Numbered from the stretch's first letter, positions 53,484 through 63,011 are shown. The stretch is 64,000 nt of DNA from Mucilaginibacter robiniae (GCF_012849215.1 NZ_CP051682.1:3348001-3412000); one strand, 5' to 3'. The notes: generated from the letters alone by a model not told the origin. Numbers and translations: made by a program.

Positions 53484-53990
53484 ATGAATCATAAAATATT
53501 GGGTTTATTTAGCTTGCTGATTTTGAGTGCTGTAGCCTACGCGCAAACTGGTATGGATAGCACAACAGCCGCATCACCTGTTAAAACACTTACGTTGAAA
53601 CAGTACAATACTTATTTAAACGGGCCAGATTTAAGTGCTCTGGCTTTGCCAGCCACCATGAATGATTACCCTATGCCCGACAGGGTGTTGAAATTACAGC
53701 GGGAACTCAAATTAACTGCTGCGCAGGTAGATAAGGTGAAAGGTATTAACAGCTACTTGCAACTTAAAAAAACTGAAATAGGCCAATCCATCATCCGGAA
53801 TGAAAAAGCATTAGACCGCTTGTTTAGTACGCATAAGGTTGATGATGGTAACATTATATTTTTTGCCACACAATCTGGCTCATACCAAGGTGAGTATCGT
53901 ACTGCTGTTTTATCGGCTTGTTACAACACGTATAAAGTGCTAACGCCTGTGCAGCTTTCTACGTTAAGAGGCTTAAAAAACCATAATTGA
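53484..53990 (+). CDS. Spy/CpxP-like LTXXQ periplasmic protein
   Basis: From the ATG at 53484 the product is 168 residues with a signal peptide ending VAYAQ. The mature protein is mostly helical and contains two LTXXQ motifs, LTAAQ (77-81) and LTPVQ (153-157), the mark of Spy/CpxP-type periplasmic chaperones and metal-stress proteins. A frame extension upstream to 53454 would add ten residues before the signal peptide and is rejected. It lies 46 bp before accA and may share its transcript, although no functional link is known. Confidence 0.75.
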   Translation: MNHKILGLFSLLILSAVAYAQTGMDSTTAASPVKTLTLKQYNTYLNGPDLSALALPATMNDYPMPDRVLKLQRELKLTAAQVDKVKGINSYLQLKKTEIGQSIIRNEKALDRLFSTHKVDDGNIIFFATQSGSYQGEYRTAVLSACYNTYKVLTPVQLSTLRGLKNHN

Positions 53991-54036
53991 TAATTTGCCA
54001 TTGTATTTCACTAAATTAGCAGCCGCTTTAAGGATT

Positions 54037-55023
54037 ATGAAGATTACGTTTGATTTTGAAAAACCCCTGGCTGATTTGCAGCAGCAGATTGATAAAATAA
54101 AGCAGGTTGAGGAAAAGACCAAGGTGGACATGTCGGCTACGTTGAATGAATTGCAGCAAAAGTTTGACGATACTAAAAACCAGGTGTACTCGAACTTAAC
54201 AGGCTGGCAAAAGGTGCAAATTTCCCGTCACCCGGAACGCCCTTATACTTTGCAGTATATCGAGTTAATGTGCGATGATTTTATTGAATTGCACGGCGAT
54301 CGTACTTTCGGTGATGATAAAGCCATTATTGGTGGCTGGGGATCCGTAAACGGGCAAACCGCTATGTTTATCGGGCACCAGAAAGGGCGTAATACCAAAG
54401 ATCGCCAGTATCGTAATTTCGGTATGGCTAACCCTGAAGGTTATCGTAAGGCATTGCGCCTGATGAAAATGGCAGAGAAATTTAACAAGCCTATTATTAC
54501 CCTGATCGATACACCGGGAGCTTTTCCGGGCCTGGAAGCTGAAGAACGTGGCCAAGGTGAAGCTATTGCCCGTAACCTGATGGAAATGGCAGTACTGAAA
54601 GTACCTGTAATTTGCGTAATTATTGGCGAGGGTGCTTCAGGTGGTGCTATTGGTATTGGTATTGGCGATAAGGTGTACATGCTGGAGCATACCTGGTATT
54701 CTGTAATCTCGCCAGAATCCTGCTCATCGATATTATGGCGCAGCTGGGATTACAAAGAACGTGCTGCTGAAGTGCTAAAACTTACTTCATCAGAAATGTT
54801 CAAGAATAAGCTGATTGATGGCATTATCAAAGAACCACTAGGCGGTGCTCATCAAGACCCGATTGCGATGGCAACTACGTTGAAAGAACAGTTAATTAAA
54901 GATTTAAGTGACTTCAAAGAGCGTAATATTGATGAAGTGGTAAATGAACGTATAAATAAGTTCTGTTCGATGGGAGTAGTGGTTGAAGAAGAGCCTGTAA
55001 CTAACGAACCTGTAAACGAATAA
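54037..55023 (+). CDS. accA: Acetyl-CoA carboxylase carboxyltransferase subunit alpha
   Basis: The 328-residue subunit transfers the carboxyl group from biotin to acetyl-CoA, starting fatty acid synthesis. The start at 54037 ([18 protein letters not shown]) matches the family; an upstream TTG is unnecessary. The N-terminal coiled coil, [29 protein letters not shown] and [15 protein letters not shown] motifs are present. Subunit beta (accD) is not in the window. A terminator follows. Confidence 0.96.
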   Translation: MKITFDFEKPLADLQQQIDKIKQVEEKTKVDMSATLNELQQKFDDTKNQVYSNLTGWQKVQISRHPERPYTLQYIELMCDDFIELHGDRTFGDDKAIIGGWGSVNGQTAMFIGHQKGRNTKDRQYRNFGMANPEGYRKALRLMKMAEKFNKPIITLIDTPGAFPGLEAEERGQGEAIARNLMEMAVLKVPVICVIIGEGASGGAIGIGIGDKVYMLEHTWYSVISPESCSSILWRSWDYKERAAEVLKLTSSEMFKNKLIDGIIKEPLGGAHQDPIAMATTLKEQLIKDLSDFKERNIDEVVNERINKFCSMGVVVEEEPVTNEPVNE

Positions 55024-55029
55024 TAATAC

Positions 55030-55055
55030 AAAAGCCGCTGAAAAGCGGCTTTTTT
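55030..55055 (+). terminator. Rho-independent terminator of accA
   Basis: AAAAGCCGCT-GAA-AAGCGGCTTTTTT is a short strong stem with a T run, 7 bp after the stop. Confidence 0.85.
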
Positions 55056-55067
55056 GTTGAACTATAA

Positions 55068-55159
55068 GTGTTACAGGTGTTACATGTTTCAGTGTGTAAC
55101 ACCTGTAACACCATGAAACACTGTCAAACCATTGGCAGTGGTGGCACTGTTTTGACAGT
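55068..55159. repeat. Two adjacent palindromes between accA and the IS element
   Basis: The first has perfect 16-bp arms GTGTTACAGGTGTTAC (55068-55083) and its complement (55096-55111) around a 12-nt loop. The second has 9-bp arms ACTGTCAAA/TTTGACAGT (55120-55128, 55151-55159). Words such as GTTACA and CACTG recur within both. No coding sequence runs through this 303-bp gap. Confidence 0.75.
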
Positions 55160-55326
55160 ATTTTTTCCTTTCCACCGTTGTTCATGTGCATGCAAATAGC
55201 ATACGATAGAAATAAAGGAACCTGGATTGATGGGCTTGTTTACTGGCCTGTGAGGACGTAGTCATAGCCTAAGCAAATTAATATTACGAGTAATTTATAA
55301 TAAAAGAATGAGCACTTAAGGGCAAT

Positions 55327-57069
55327 AAAAAGAGGCCGTCTCATAAGTTAAATATGAGGCGGTTTTTTATTTAGTTATGATTTTTGGTTGGAAGGTTGAG
55401 TGAAAGATGTCAGCAGCCGTTTAAGAACCGGGGGATTGATTCTAACAGGTTCTAAAAGTCTATAAAAAGCTTGTTTTCAGGTTTTCCATTTTCTTAGGTT
55501 ATGTGCGATGGATAATAAGCCGATTTCGACCTCGGCCTTGGACATCCCTTTCAGCAGGAATCGTCTGAAGCCATGGTTATGCTTTAATTGGGCGAATACC
55601 GGTTCCACATCGGCCGGCCTTCGTTTCCTGAGGTTGATACCCTGTTCTGTATTCAACCGTTCTTTGGCTGCCTGTTTATGTTGTCTTAGGCTGTGGTTGA
55701 TCTCAACGACCCGGTTACCCTGTGTAGTATGGCAAACACCACGCATCGGGCAACCTTCACAGTTCTGGGCACGGTAACGGCTGATCAGTTGTACAAAACC
55801 AGATGAAGTGACTCGCTGACCGTTACCGATATGCGCCATCCATTGACCTATCGGACAAACAAGGTAATTCTCCGCTTCGTTATAATGCAGGCTGTCGTTA
55901 CTGAACGCTTTGATACCGTCCTTTTGTTCCTTATCGAACGTATTGTATTTGATGTAAGCCTCAATGCCTTTTCGCGCTAACACACCGTAGTTCTCATCCG
56001 ATCCGTAGCCGGCGTCGGCAACAATGGCTTTGGGCAGGTCTTTATATAAGGCTTGGTATTGTTCAATATGGGAAGACAAGGTTTGGTAATCGGTTGAGGT
56101 TTGATGCAGGGTATAATTAAGGATGAATTGCTCCTGGGTGGATATCTGCAGGTTATAGGCCGGCTTAAGTTGTCCGTTCAGCATATGGTCTTCCTTCATC
56201 CGCATGAAGGTGGCATCCGGGTCGGTCTTTGACATGCTGTTACGGCCGGCTAATAACTTTTCCTGCTCGTCATACCGTGCCAGGCTCTCCGGCCAGTGCT
56301 TCTTTGCGTAGTTCAGCTTTTGCTTTACTTTTTTGTCTACGTCTTCTTTATCATCTAAGGCTGCATTGATCTTTGAGATGGTTTCCTTTACTTTCTCCGG
56401 GTTGATCTCACTATATTCCAAGGGCGCTGTATCTTTTAGTTCTTCGGCGGCAATGCTTTGCGCATAACCCCACAGTTCATCAAGCTGGGCTTTCATCTTA
56501 TCTTTATTCGCCTTGATGTTTTTGCCCCATACGAAGGTGTACTTGTTCGCCGCTGATTCGATCTTGGTACCATCAGTAAAAACGGCTTCTTTCAAGGATA
56601 CGATACCTTCCTGCTCGAGCAGCAACACGATTTGTGAGAAGATCTGCTTTAAGACGCCTGACAACTTCTCGCTGCGAAAACGGTTGATGGTGTTGTGGTC
56701 GGGCTTTTTCATCCCTAAAAGCCACATGAAGTGTACGTTCTGTGCCGCCTGTTCTTCCAGTTTGCGTGAGGAATAAGTATTGGTCAGATAGCCGTAAACC
56801 AGCAGCTTCAGCATCAGCCGGGGATGGAAACTTGACGCCCCGCCGCCTTTGTACTTCCGGTTGATCGGTTTGACATCTACCGTGTCCACGACCTGTTTAA
56901 CGATACGGACCGGATGACCTGTCGGTACCAGTTCCTCCAGTTTGTACGGTAAAAACGTTAACTGGTCTGGATCATATTCCTTAAAGACTATCTTGCCTCC
57001 CATGCCTTTAAGATACCAAAAATATCCTAAAACAACAAGAGACTGTCCCTTATGAGACAGCCTCTTTTT
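55327..57069. mobile_element. IS1182-family insertion sequence
   Basis: The element is 1743 bp, bounded by 21-bp terminal inverted repeats (55327-55347, reading AAAAAGAGGCCGTCTCATAA + G, and 57049-57069) with a single mismatch. It carries one intact transposase on the minus strand. About 130 bp of non-coding DNA at the left end includes an imperfect palindrome with CCGTCTCATA/TATGAGGCGG, likely blocking read-through. No target duplication is evident at the flanks (CAAT left, GTAG right). It lies in the gap between accA and the DUF2723 gene and breaks no gene. Confidence 0.88.
55477..57003 (-). CDS. IS1182-family transposase
   Basis: The 508-residue DDE transposase starts at the ATG at 57003 (MGGKIVFKEYDPDQLTFLP); the frame extends upstream, but across the IS end. 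It has the DUF772 N-terminal region (FHPRLMLKLLVYGYLTNTYSSRKLEEQ) with the NTINRFR phrase. Next come VFTDGTKIES (first Asp), VADAGYGSDENY (second Asp), a Cys-rich CEGCPMRGVC segment and RRPADVEPVFAQLKHN with the catalytic Glu. No stop or frameshift interrupts it, so it may be active. Confidence 0.93.
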   Translation of the reverse strand: MGGKIVFKEYDPDQLTFLPYKLEELVPTGHPVRIVKQVVDTVDVKPINRKYKGGGASSFHPRLMLKLLVYGYLTNTYSSRKLEEQAAQNVHFMWLLGMKKPDHNTINRFRSEKLSGVLKQIFSQIVLLLEQEGIVSLKEAVFTDGTKIESAANKYTFVWGKNIKANKDKMKAQLDELWGYAQSIAAEELKDTAPLEYSEINPEKVKETISKINAALDDKEDVDKKVKQKLNYAKKHWPESLARYDEQEKLLAGRNSMSKTDPDATFMRMKEDHMLNGQLKPAYNLQISTQEQFILNYTLHQTSTDYQTLSSHIEQYQALYKDLPKAIVADAGYGSDENYGVLARKGIEAYIKYNTFDKEQKDGIKAFSNDSLHYNEAENYLVCPIGQWMAHIGNGQRVTSSGFVQLISRYRAQNCEGCPMRGVCHTTQGNRVVEINHSLRQHKQAAKERLNTEQGINLRKRRPADVEPVFAQLKHNHGFRRFLLKGMSKAEVEIGLLSIAHNLRKWKT

Positions 57070-57088
57070 GTAGAACAATATTACAGAA

Positions 57089-60000
57089 TTACTGACCTTG
57101 AGCGGCATTCATGATAGCGCCAAATTTAGATTCGTAATCTTTAAGCTGACTGCTGATTTTTGTATTCAGCTCAGTTTGGTGGCTGTCTTTAGTTAAGCCC
57201 ATCAAACTGTTCAGGATAGATATACCTACCTGTACATCACGTTGGTTAAACTCTTCCGAGTTCATAGCCGAATAGTTATAATCCAATGAATTAACCAGGT
57301 AATCATCTAGTTTGGTAACCCATTTAGCCGCTATTTGTGGCTGGCTTAACTGGTAAGCATTTTCAATCATGTAAAACTTACGTACGGCAACTTCGCTTTC
57401 CGGAATAATGTCTGGCATTACTTCATCGTATTTTTTCAGTACGTTACGTGCTAAGTCAGCATGTCCTTCCCGCAGCAGGTTTGACATCAACGTGCTGAAC
57501 TGGCGCATAATGATAGGGTAGAACATGGTTAACGATTCATGATCCAAATAGCGGGCATTTTTCATGTTACCCCATCTAAACTTGTTCATGATGTTGTTAT
57601 ACATGGTTAAAGTATTGGTGGCTTCGCCGGCAGCAACGCTGGTATCGGCTTTAAGCGGTTGCAAATGGTAAGCAAAACCTTCATCATGCATATATTTATC
57701 CATACCCATCATGTTTTCGCTACCCACGGTAATCGCAAAATATACAGGGCGTTTCCAGTTGTTGTGAGCCAGAATATCTAACACCGCCAAGTTATCTTTA
57801 GTTACATAATTAGAATTGTACTTCCAGATCATGGCGCTATCAATTTGGCCTTTTTGTGCAGCCGGAACGGTGCCGGTTTGCACTACCTCATCAGGATTGA
57901 TGCTGAGTTTGAAGTTTTTGGTAGGCAGATAGTTTTCTACACTACCGGTGTACTCAGATTGCTTTTTGGCGTTTGGCGAATCGGAGGTAATGAAATCAAA
58001 TATTTCTTTTACCGGAGTTGGAGCCGCTATGCCCATGTCGCTGAAGTAAACAACGTCACGTACACCAGCCTCAAATTTCTCGTTCGGCATAGTAATAGGC
58101 AGCGGAGCTGATGCGTTCATCTGCTGTTTCATTTGGCGGATGTACCAATCAGTACCTAATAAGCTCAGGTTAACAATACGTACGTCAGGACGTACACCTT
58201 CTACTTCCTGAATGTACCACAGCGGGTAAGTATCATTATCACCATAAGTGAACAGAATCGCATTCTTTTCGCATGAGTTCAGGTAATTGTAAGCCATATC
58301 ATGCGGTGTTAACTTGGTAGAGCGGTCATGGTCGTTCCATTCCTGGCTGGCCATCAATACCGGTGCTGCCAGTAAACAAATAACGGTCGCAATAGCAGCA
58401 CCCATTTTAGGGTTTACTCGCTTGCTAAATTGTTCGGCAATAAACAATACACCTAAACCAATCCAGATAGCGAATGCGTAAAACGAACCTGCATAAGCAT
58501 AATCACGCTCACGTGGCTGTAATGGGTTTTGATTCAGGTAAAGTACAATGGCCATACCAGTAAAGAAGAACAGTAAGGCTACCACGCTGGCATCTTTATT
58601 ATCACGTTTAAAGTGGTAAATTAAACCCAGTAAGCCGATGATGAATGGCAGGAAGTATAAGCGGTTGTATGATTTACTTTCGGTAACTGCATAAGGGTAA
58701 TGCTTAAACCAATCGCGCGGACCAATCCAGTTGCCATCGATACCGGCACTATTGTTTTGACCATCCATTTCGTTGGTTCGGCCGGCAAAGTTCCATAAAA
58801 AGTAGCGGGCATACATTTGGTAGACCTGCCAGCTAAAAAAGAACTTCATGTTATCAGTAAACGTAGGTTTTTGATCTTGGCTCAGTTGCAACCACTGGCG
58901 GTAAAACGCAGCCTGGTTAGGGTGCGAATCAAAAATACGAGGGAAAAGTGTATTGCGGTCATAAACCGGAGTTACTTTCTTACCAGCTACTTCATATTTG
59001 GTTTTGCCACGGCGGTAAAGGGTCGAGCCTTCAGTTTGATCGGTTTGCTGGGCATCAAAATACTGGCCATACATTAACGGGGTTTCGCCGTATTGGTCGC
59101 GGTTCAGGTAGCTGTTCAGGGCAAAAGCATCCTGAGGGTCGCTGTTATTTAAGTTGGTACCTGCTTTAGCCCGAATTACAATCATCACAAACGAGCTATA
59201 GCCGAACAGGATGAACAAGGTACAAATGAGTACCATGTTAAGTGCATAACGGTGCTGGCGCACTTTTAAAATATACTCCAGCAAAGCCACTACTACGGCA
59301 CCTGCAATTAAGCCTACAAAGCCGCCGCTAATAGTTAAAGCCACTATAAAACAAGATACTGCTACAATTAAACCAGCTTTTGAAGTAGTAACCGAATAAT
59401 AAATGCCGGCTACCAGGGTAGCTACAATCAGCAGGTAAAATAGGGTAGCACCGCTGCCAAAACCAAAGTTTAAGGTGTTTACAAACAACAAGTCAGAATA
59501 AGCTGCACCCTTAACTGTGTACTGGATAATGCCCCATAAAATAAGGCCCAACACTACTACGCCCAGCATAAAAGAACCAATTACACCACTCGTAGTTATC
59601 GTTTTGGTTCTTCTGAAATAAATAACCAGGGCAATAGCAGGCATAACTAATAAGTTAAGCAAGTGCACACCGATAGAAAGGCCCATGATGTAAGCAATAA
59701 AAACCAACCAGCGGTCGGCATAAGGTTCATCAGCATGTGCATCAAACTTCAGGATAGCCCAGAAAACGATAGCTGTACACAATGATGATTGGGCATATAC
59801 TTCCGACTCAACAGCCGAAAACCAGAAGGTATCTGAAAAAGTATAAGCCAGTGCACCTACCAGGCCAGCACCCATAATCAGGATCAGGTTGGTTTGCGTT
59901 AAGTCTTCTGTGCGCTTAATTAATATTTTGCGGGCTAGAGCTGTAATGCTCCAGAACAGGAACAGAATAGTGGCGCCGCTGGCTAATGCCGAACTTACGT

Positions 60001-60238
60001 TGGTCCAGTACGCTACTTTAGCATTGTTACCGAATGAAAGCAGCGAAAATGCTTTGCCAATCATGGTGAACAATGGTGCACCTGGTTGGTGGGCCACTTG
60101 CAAGCGGTGAATACAGGCAATGAACTCGCCGCAATCCCAGAAACTGGCCGAGGGTTCGAGCGTGAGGATGTACGTGGCTGAGGCAATAATAAAGGCAAGC
60201 CAGCCGAACAGGTTATTAATCTTGTTGTAATTATTCAT
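57089..60238 (-). CDS. DUF2723 / GT117-like membrane glycosyltransferase
   Basis: The 1049-residue protein opens with a membrane segment, then LTLEPSASFWDCGEFIACIHRLQVAHQPGAP with the D/E pair in the first loop typical of GT-C protein O-glycosyltransferases. About eleven to twelve helices run to residue ~640, followed by a large soluble C-terminal domain. DUF2723 proteins are nearly universal in Bacteroidota and are proposed to act in protein O-glycosylation or gliding/secretion-linked processes; this is family knowledge. The IS element ends 19 bp beyond its stop codon. Confidence 0.85.
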   Translation of the reverse strand: MNNYNKINNLFGWLAFIIASATYILTLEPSASFWDCGEFIACIHRLQVAHQPGAPLFTMIGKAFSLLSFGNNAKVAYWTNVSSALASGATILFLFWSITALARKILIKRTEDLTQTNLILIMGAGLVGALAYTFSDTFWFSAVESEVYAQSSLCTAIVFWAILKFDAHADEPYADRWLVFIAYIMGLSIGVHLLNLLVMPAIALVIYFRRTKTITTSGVIGSFMLGVVVLGLILWGIIQYTVKGAAYSDLLFVNTLNFGFGSGATLFYLLIVATLVAGIYYSVTTSKAGLIVAVSCFIVALTISGGFVGLIAGAVVVALLEYILKVRQHRYALNMVLICTLFILFGYSSFVMIVIRAKAGTNLNNSDPQDAFALNSYLNRDQYGETPLMYGQYFDAQQTDQTEGSTLYRRGKTKYEVAGKKVTPVYDRNTLFPRIFDSHPNQAAFYRQWLQLSQDQKPTFTDNMKFFFSWQVYQMYARYFLWNFAGRTNEMDGQNNSAGIDGNWIGPRDWFKHYPYAVTESKSYNRLYFLPFIIGLLGLIYHFKRDNKDASVVALLFFFTGMAIVLYLNQNPLQPRERDYAYAGSFYAFAIWIGLGVLFIAEQFSKRVNPKMGAAIATVICLLAAPVLMASQEWNDHDRSTKLTPHDMAYNYLNSCEKNAILFTYGDNDTYPLWYIQEVEGVRPDVRIVNLSLLGTDWYIRQMKQQMNASAPLPITMPNEKFEAGVRDVVYFSDMGIAAPTPVKEIFDFITSDSPNAKKQSEYTGSVENYLPTKNFKLSINPDEVVQTGTVPAAQKGQIDSAMIWKYNSNYVTKDNLAVLDILAHNNWKRPVYFAITVGSENMMGMDKYMHDEGFAYHLQPLKADTSVAAGEATNTLTMYNNIMNKFRWGNMKNARYLDHESLTMFYPIIMRQFSTLMSNLLREGHADLARNVLKKYDEVMPDIIPESEVAVRKFYMIENAYQLSQPQIAAKWVTKLDDYLVNSLDYNYSAMNSEEFNQRDVQVGISILNSLMGLTKDSHQTELNTKISSQLKDYESKFGAIMNAAQGQ

Positions 60239-60384
60239 GTCGGGGTTTAAGAATATCCGTCAAATTTTAGCAGACGAAATTAATAAAAGTATCAGTACCA
60301 TCATGTAAATAGTTAGGGTTTAACAAATTTTAACGGTCGAACCCATTGATAATGAGTGAGCGTAAGAAAAAAATGAAAATTTAT

Positions 60385-60415
60385 TTTGCAGATTTAAATT
60401 CAGCTCTTACATTTG
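60385..60415 (+). promoter_or_regulatory. Consensus Bacteroidota promoter of tRNA-Gln
   Basis: TTTG (60385-60388), a 19-bp spacer and TACATTTG (60408-60415) match the TTTG-N19-TAnnTTTG consensus exactly. It places the transcript start at about 60422, some 34 bp before the tRNA. Confidence 0.75.
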
Positions 60416-60455
60416 CATTCGATTTCGGAAACGGTTAGCCACAACGAAAGAGGAT

Positions 60456-60526
60456 TGTCCGATAGTATAAAGGTAGTACGACGGTTTTTGGTACCGTTTG
60501 TCTAGGTTCGAATCCTGGTCGGACAA
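60456..60526 (+). tRNA. tRNA-Gln (anticodon TTG)
   Basis: A full cloverleaf of 71 nt can be folded. It has a 7-bp acceptor TGTCCGA/TCGGACA, a D arm around GTA...TAC, an anticodon stem ACGGT/ACCGT with loop TTTTGGT (anticodon 60488-60490), and a T arm CTAGG-TTCGAAT-CCTGG. The discriminator is A and CCA is not encoded, so it must be added by the CCA enzyme. A consensus promoter lies upstream and a hairpin follows. Confidence 0.95.
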
Positions 60527-60530
60527 CAAA

Positions 60531-60570
60531 AAAAATTCGAATTTCAATAACATTGAGGTTCGAATTTTTT
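60531..60570 (+). terminator. Terminator of the tRNA transcript
   Basis: AAAAATTCGAA and TTCGAATTTTTT form a stem around a ~17-nt loop directly after the tRNA, with a T run. Confidence 0.65.
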
Positions 60571-60666
60571 ATTTAATCTGAGTCAGGGTTTACTGACATG
60601 GGTAAATGCCCGAAGCTGTAAAGCTTAAATTAGTTGCTCAGTAAATTAGTCATTGCTAACAAAGAA

Positions 60667-61611
60667 ATGCCACTACAATTCAATTCAGTTAAGTTATTTT
60701 CAGGCTCGGGCTCACCGGAACTGGCTGATAAAATTGCAAAAGCTTATGGTCGTGAATTGGGTGATCTTACCATTGCCCGTTTTAGTGATGGCGAATTTCA
60801 GCCATACATCAATGAATCAGTTCGTGGCTGCGATGTTTTCTTTATCCAATCCACCAACCCGCCTACCGATAATTTAATGGAACTGTTGATGATGATTGAT
60901 GCCGCTCGCCGTGCATCAGCTCATTACGTAACTGCCGTTATCCCTTACTTCGGCTTGGCCCGTCAGGATCGAAAAGATAAACCCCGAGTGGCTATAGGCG
61001 CTAAGTTGTCTGCCAACCTGCTTACCGCAGCAGGCGCCAACCGGGTAATGACGATGGATTTGCACGCCGCCCAGATACAAGCATTTTTTGATATTCCGGT
61101 AGATCATCTGGATGCTTCCATCATTTTTGTACCGTATATTAAAAGTTTGGCACTGCCTAACCTGACTATAGCTTCGCCAGATATGGGAGGCTCGTACCGC
61201 GCACGTACCTTTGCCAAGTTTTTTAACGCCGAAGTCGTTATTTGCGATAAGCGTCGTAAACGGGCCAATGAAATTGAATCCATGACCATTATTGGTGATG
61301 TGACCGATCAGGATATTGTATTGATTGATGACATTTGCGATACGGCCGGTACACTGGCTAAAGCCGCTGCACTGATTATGGAGCGTGGTGCCCGTAGCGT
61401 ACGTGCCGTATGTACCCATCCGGTACTGTCAGGCAAGGCGTATGAAACTATCGAAAACTCGGCTTTAACTGAGCTGATTGTTACCGATACCATACCGCTG
61501 AAACAAGAAAGTAGCAAAATAAGAGTATTATCAACAGCCGATTTGTTTGCCAAAGCCATTGCGAATGTAAATGAGCATGGTTCGATCAGTCAGCTATTTA
61601 AAATAGATTAA
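60667..61611 (+). CDS. prs: Ribose-phosphate pyrophosphokinase
   Basis: The 314-residue enzyme makes PRPP from ribose 5-phosphate and ATP for nucleotide, His and Trp synthesis. The ATG at 60667 (MPLQFNSVKLFSG) is preferred over a TTG 33 bp upstream. Visible motifs are FSDGEFQPYINESVRG, the FIQSTNPPTDNLMELL loop, RQDRKDKPR, MDLHAAQIQAFFDIPVDH and the PRPP loop VLIDDICDTAGTL. Length is normal. It follows the tRNA-Gln terminator by about 100 bp. Confidence 0.96.
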   Translation: MPLQFNSVKLFSGSGSPELADKIAKAYGRELGDLTIARFSDGEFQPYINESVRGCDVFFIQSTNPPTDNLMELLMMIDAARRASAHYVTAVIPYFGLARQDRKDKPRVAIGAKLSANLLTAAGANRVMTMDLHAAQIQAFFDIPVDHLDASIIFVPYIKSLALPNLTIASPDMGGSYRARTFAKFFNAEVVICDKRRKRANEIESMTIIGDVTDQDIVLIDDICDTAGTLAKAAALIMERGARSVRAVCTHPVLSGKAYETIENSALTELIVTDTIPLKQESSKIRVLSTADLFAKAIANVNEHGSISQLFKID

Positions 61612-61666
61612 ACAAAATTCGTGGTTTTGCGGGCAAGTATAGCTTTCAACCATGAATAATAATATA

Positions 61667-61695
61667 TTGGTTTAATGAGGTGGTTTGTAGTTTTG
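61667..61695 (+). promoter_or_regulatory. Promoter of rplY/ctc
   Basis: TTG (61667-61669), an 18-bp spacer and TAGTTTTG (61688-61695) fit the Bacteroidota pattern, 63 bp before the ATG. Confidence 0.5.
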
Positions 61696-61757
61696 CCATG
61701 AGCTATGAATCATCATCCATAAACCAGCATACAAAACAATTTTAATAAATAAACAAA

Positions 61758-62342
61758 ATGAAATCAATTGCTATTAGCGGTTCTCAGAGAGAGAACGTAG
61801 GGAAACGCGACGCTAAAGAACTGCGTTACCAAGGCTTAGTGCCTGCAGTACTTTATGGTGGGGCAACACAAACCCACTTTTCAGTGTCCGCAGCTGATAT
61901 GAAAACGGTTGTTTATACACCCGAAGTTCAATTCATCGACTTGGAAATTGGTGGTACTACCACTCAGGCTATCATTAAAGATATGCAGTTTCATCCGTTA
62001 ACTGACGAGATGTTGCACATCGACTTTTTACAATTGGATAACGAGAAACCTGTAGCTATCGAAATTCCAATCCGTTTAACCGGTACTTCTCCAGGTGTTA
62101 AAATGGGTGGTAAACTGGTACAGAAATTACGCAAACTGCGTGTTAAAGCACTTCCAGGTAATCACCAGGATGCTATTGAAGTAAGCATTGAAGGTTTAGA
62201 AGTAGGTAAATCTGTTCGCGTTCGCGATATCAGCATCCCGAATCTGATTATTACTAATGCTGGTGAAGATACCATTGTATCTGTAACTACTTCACGTGCT
62301 TTACGTCAGGCTGAGCAGGAAGCTGCTTCAGGCAAGAAGTAA
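61758..62342 (+). CDS. rplY: 50S ribosomal protein L25/general stress protein Ctc
   Basis: The 194-residue protein has the L25 5S-rRNA-binding domain (residues 1-90, from MKSIAISGSQRENVGKRDAKELR) and the C-terminal TL5/Ctc beta domain (LRVKALPGNHQDAIEVSIEGLEVG). It is therefore the long two-domain form rather than the short E. coli L25. It binds 5S rRNA at the central protuberance. It is followed by a terminator and then pth, a common gene order. Confidence 0.95.
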   Translation: MKSIAISGSQRENVGKRDAKELRYQGLVPAVLYGGATQTHFSVSAADMKTVVYTPEVQFIDLEIGGTTTQAIIKDMQFHPLTDEMLHIDFLQLDNEKPVAIEIPIRLTGTSPGVKMGGKLVQKLRKLRVKALPGNHQDAIEVSIEGLEVGKSVRVRDISIPNLIITNAGEDTIVSVTTSRALRQAEQEAASGKK

Positions 62343-62361
62343 GAACTTATTTAATTCTTTT

Positions 62362-62400
62362 AAAAAAGGCAGTACTTATATTTTTGTACTGCCTTTTTTT
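62362..62400 (+). terminator. Rho-independent terminator of rplY
   Basis: AAAAAAGGCAGTAC and GTACTGCCTTTTTTT form a perfect 14-bp stem with a T run, 20 bp after the stop. Confidence 0.88.
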
Positions 62401-62450
62401 ATGGGCACTATTTTACAAGACTTTGCTTGAAGGTCGTTAAAAGTTAATTT

Positions 62451-63011
62451 ATGAAATACTTAATTGTTGGCTTAGGCAACATCGGTCCCGAATATGCAGA
62501 TACCCGGCACAACATCGGTTTTATGATATTGGATGAAATGGCCAAACAGGAAGGCGCCAAGTTTTACAATATGCGATTGGCCTATTATACCGAAGTAAGC
62601 CATAAAAGCCGCAATTTGTACCTGATTAAGCCTACTACCTACATGAACCTGAGCGGTAAAGCCGTGAGCTACTGGATGAACCAGTTGAAAATACCGGTAG
62701 AAAATGTGTTGGTTTTGGTAGATGACCTGGCGCTACCGCTAGGTACACTTCGCCTCAAGCCTAAAGGCAGCTCGGCTGGGCATAATGGTTTAAAGAATAT
62801 AGAAGCGGTGCTGGGGAACAACAATTACCCACGATTACGTTTCGGCATCAGTGATAACTATCCGAAAGGGCGGCAGGTTGATTACGTGCTAAGCGGCTTT
62901 GATGAGGATGAAAAACCTGAATTACCTGCGCTGATTGATCGTTCAATTGAGATGATTAAGAGTTTTGCCGCCATTGGTACTGAACTCACCATGACAAAAT
63001 TCAACAAATAA
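62451..63011 (+). CDS. pth: Peptidyl-tRNA hydrolase
   Basis: The 186-residue enzyme recycles peptidyl-tRNAs dropped from ribosomes. It has GLGNIGPEYADTRHNIGFM with catalytic His and Asn, KPTTYMNLSGKAV, VDDLALPLG with the catalytic Asp and GSSAGHNGLKNI. Length is normal. It lies directly after rplY, with a terminator between them. Confidence 0.96.
   Translation: MKYLIVGLGNIGPEYADTRHNIGFMILDEMAKQEGAKFYNMRLAYYTEVSHKSRNLYLIKPTTYMNLSGKAVSYWMNQLKIPVENVLVLVDDLALPLGTLRLKPKGSSAGHNGLKNIEAVLGNNNYPRLRFGISDNYPKGRQVDYVLSGFDEDEKPELPALIDRSIEMIKSFAAIGTELTMTKFNK

Noticed and set aside
53995..54036. Upstream TTG start for accA
   Set aside because: The added residues are not part of the AccA family, which starts at [10 protein letters not shown], and the ATG at 54037 is well placed.
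55024..55326. Possible small gene or ncRNA in the accA-IS gap
   Set aside because: No frame with a convincing start and stop runs through it and no promoter element was found; only a terminator and palindromes are supported.
57004..57108. N-terminal extension of the transposase to an ATG at 57108
   Set aside because: It would start inside the DUF2723 gene and cross the IS end; the family starts at the MGGKIVF-like Met at 57003.
60916..61419. 167-residue minus-strand frame opposite prs
   Set aside because: The plus strand clearly encodes PRPP synthetase with all motifs; the opposite frame has no known domain.
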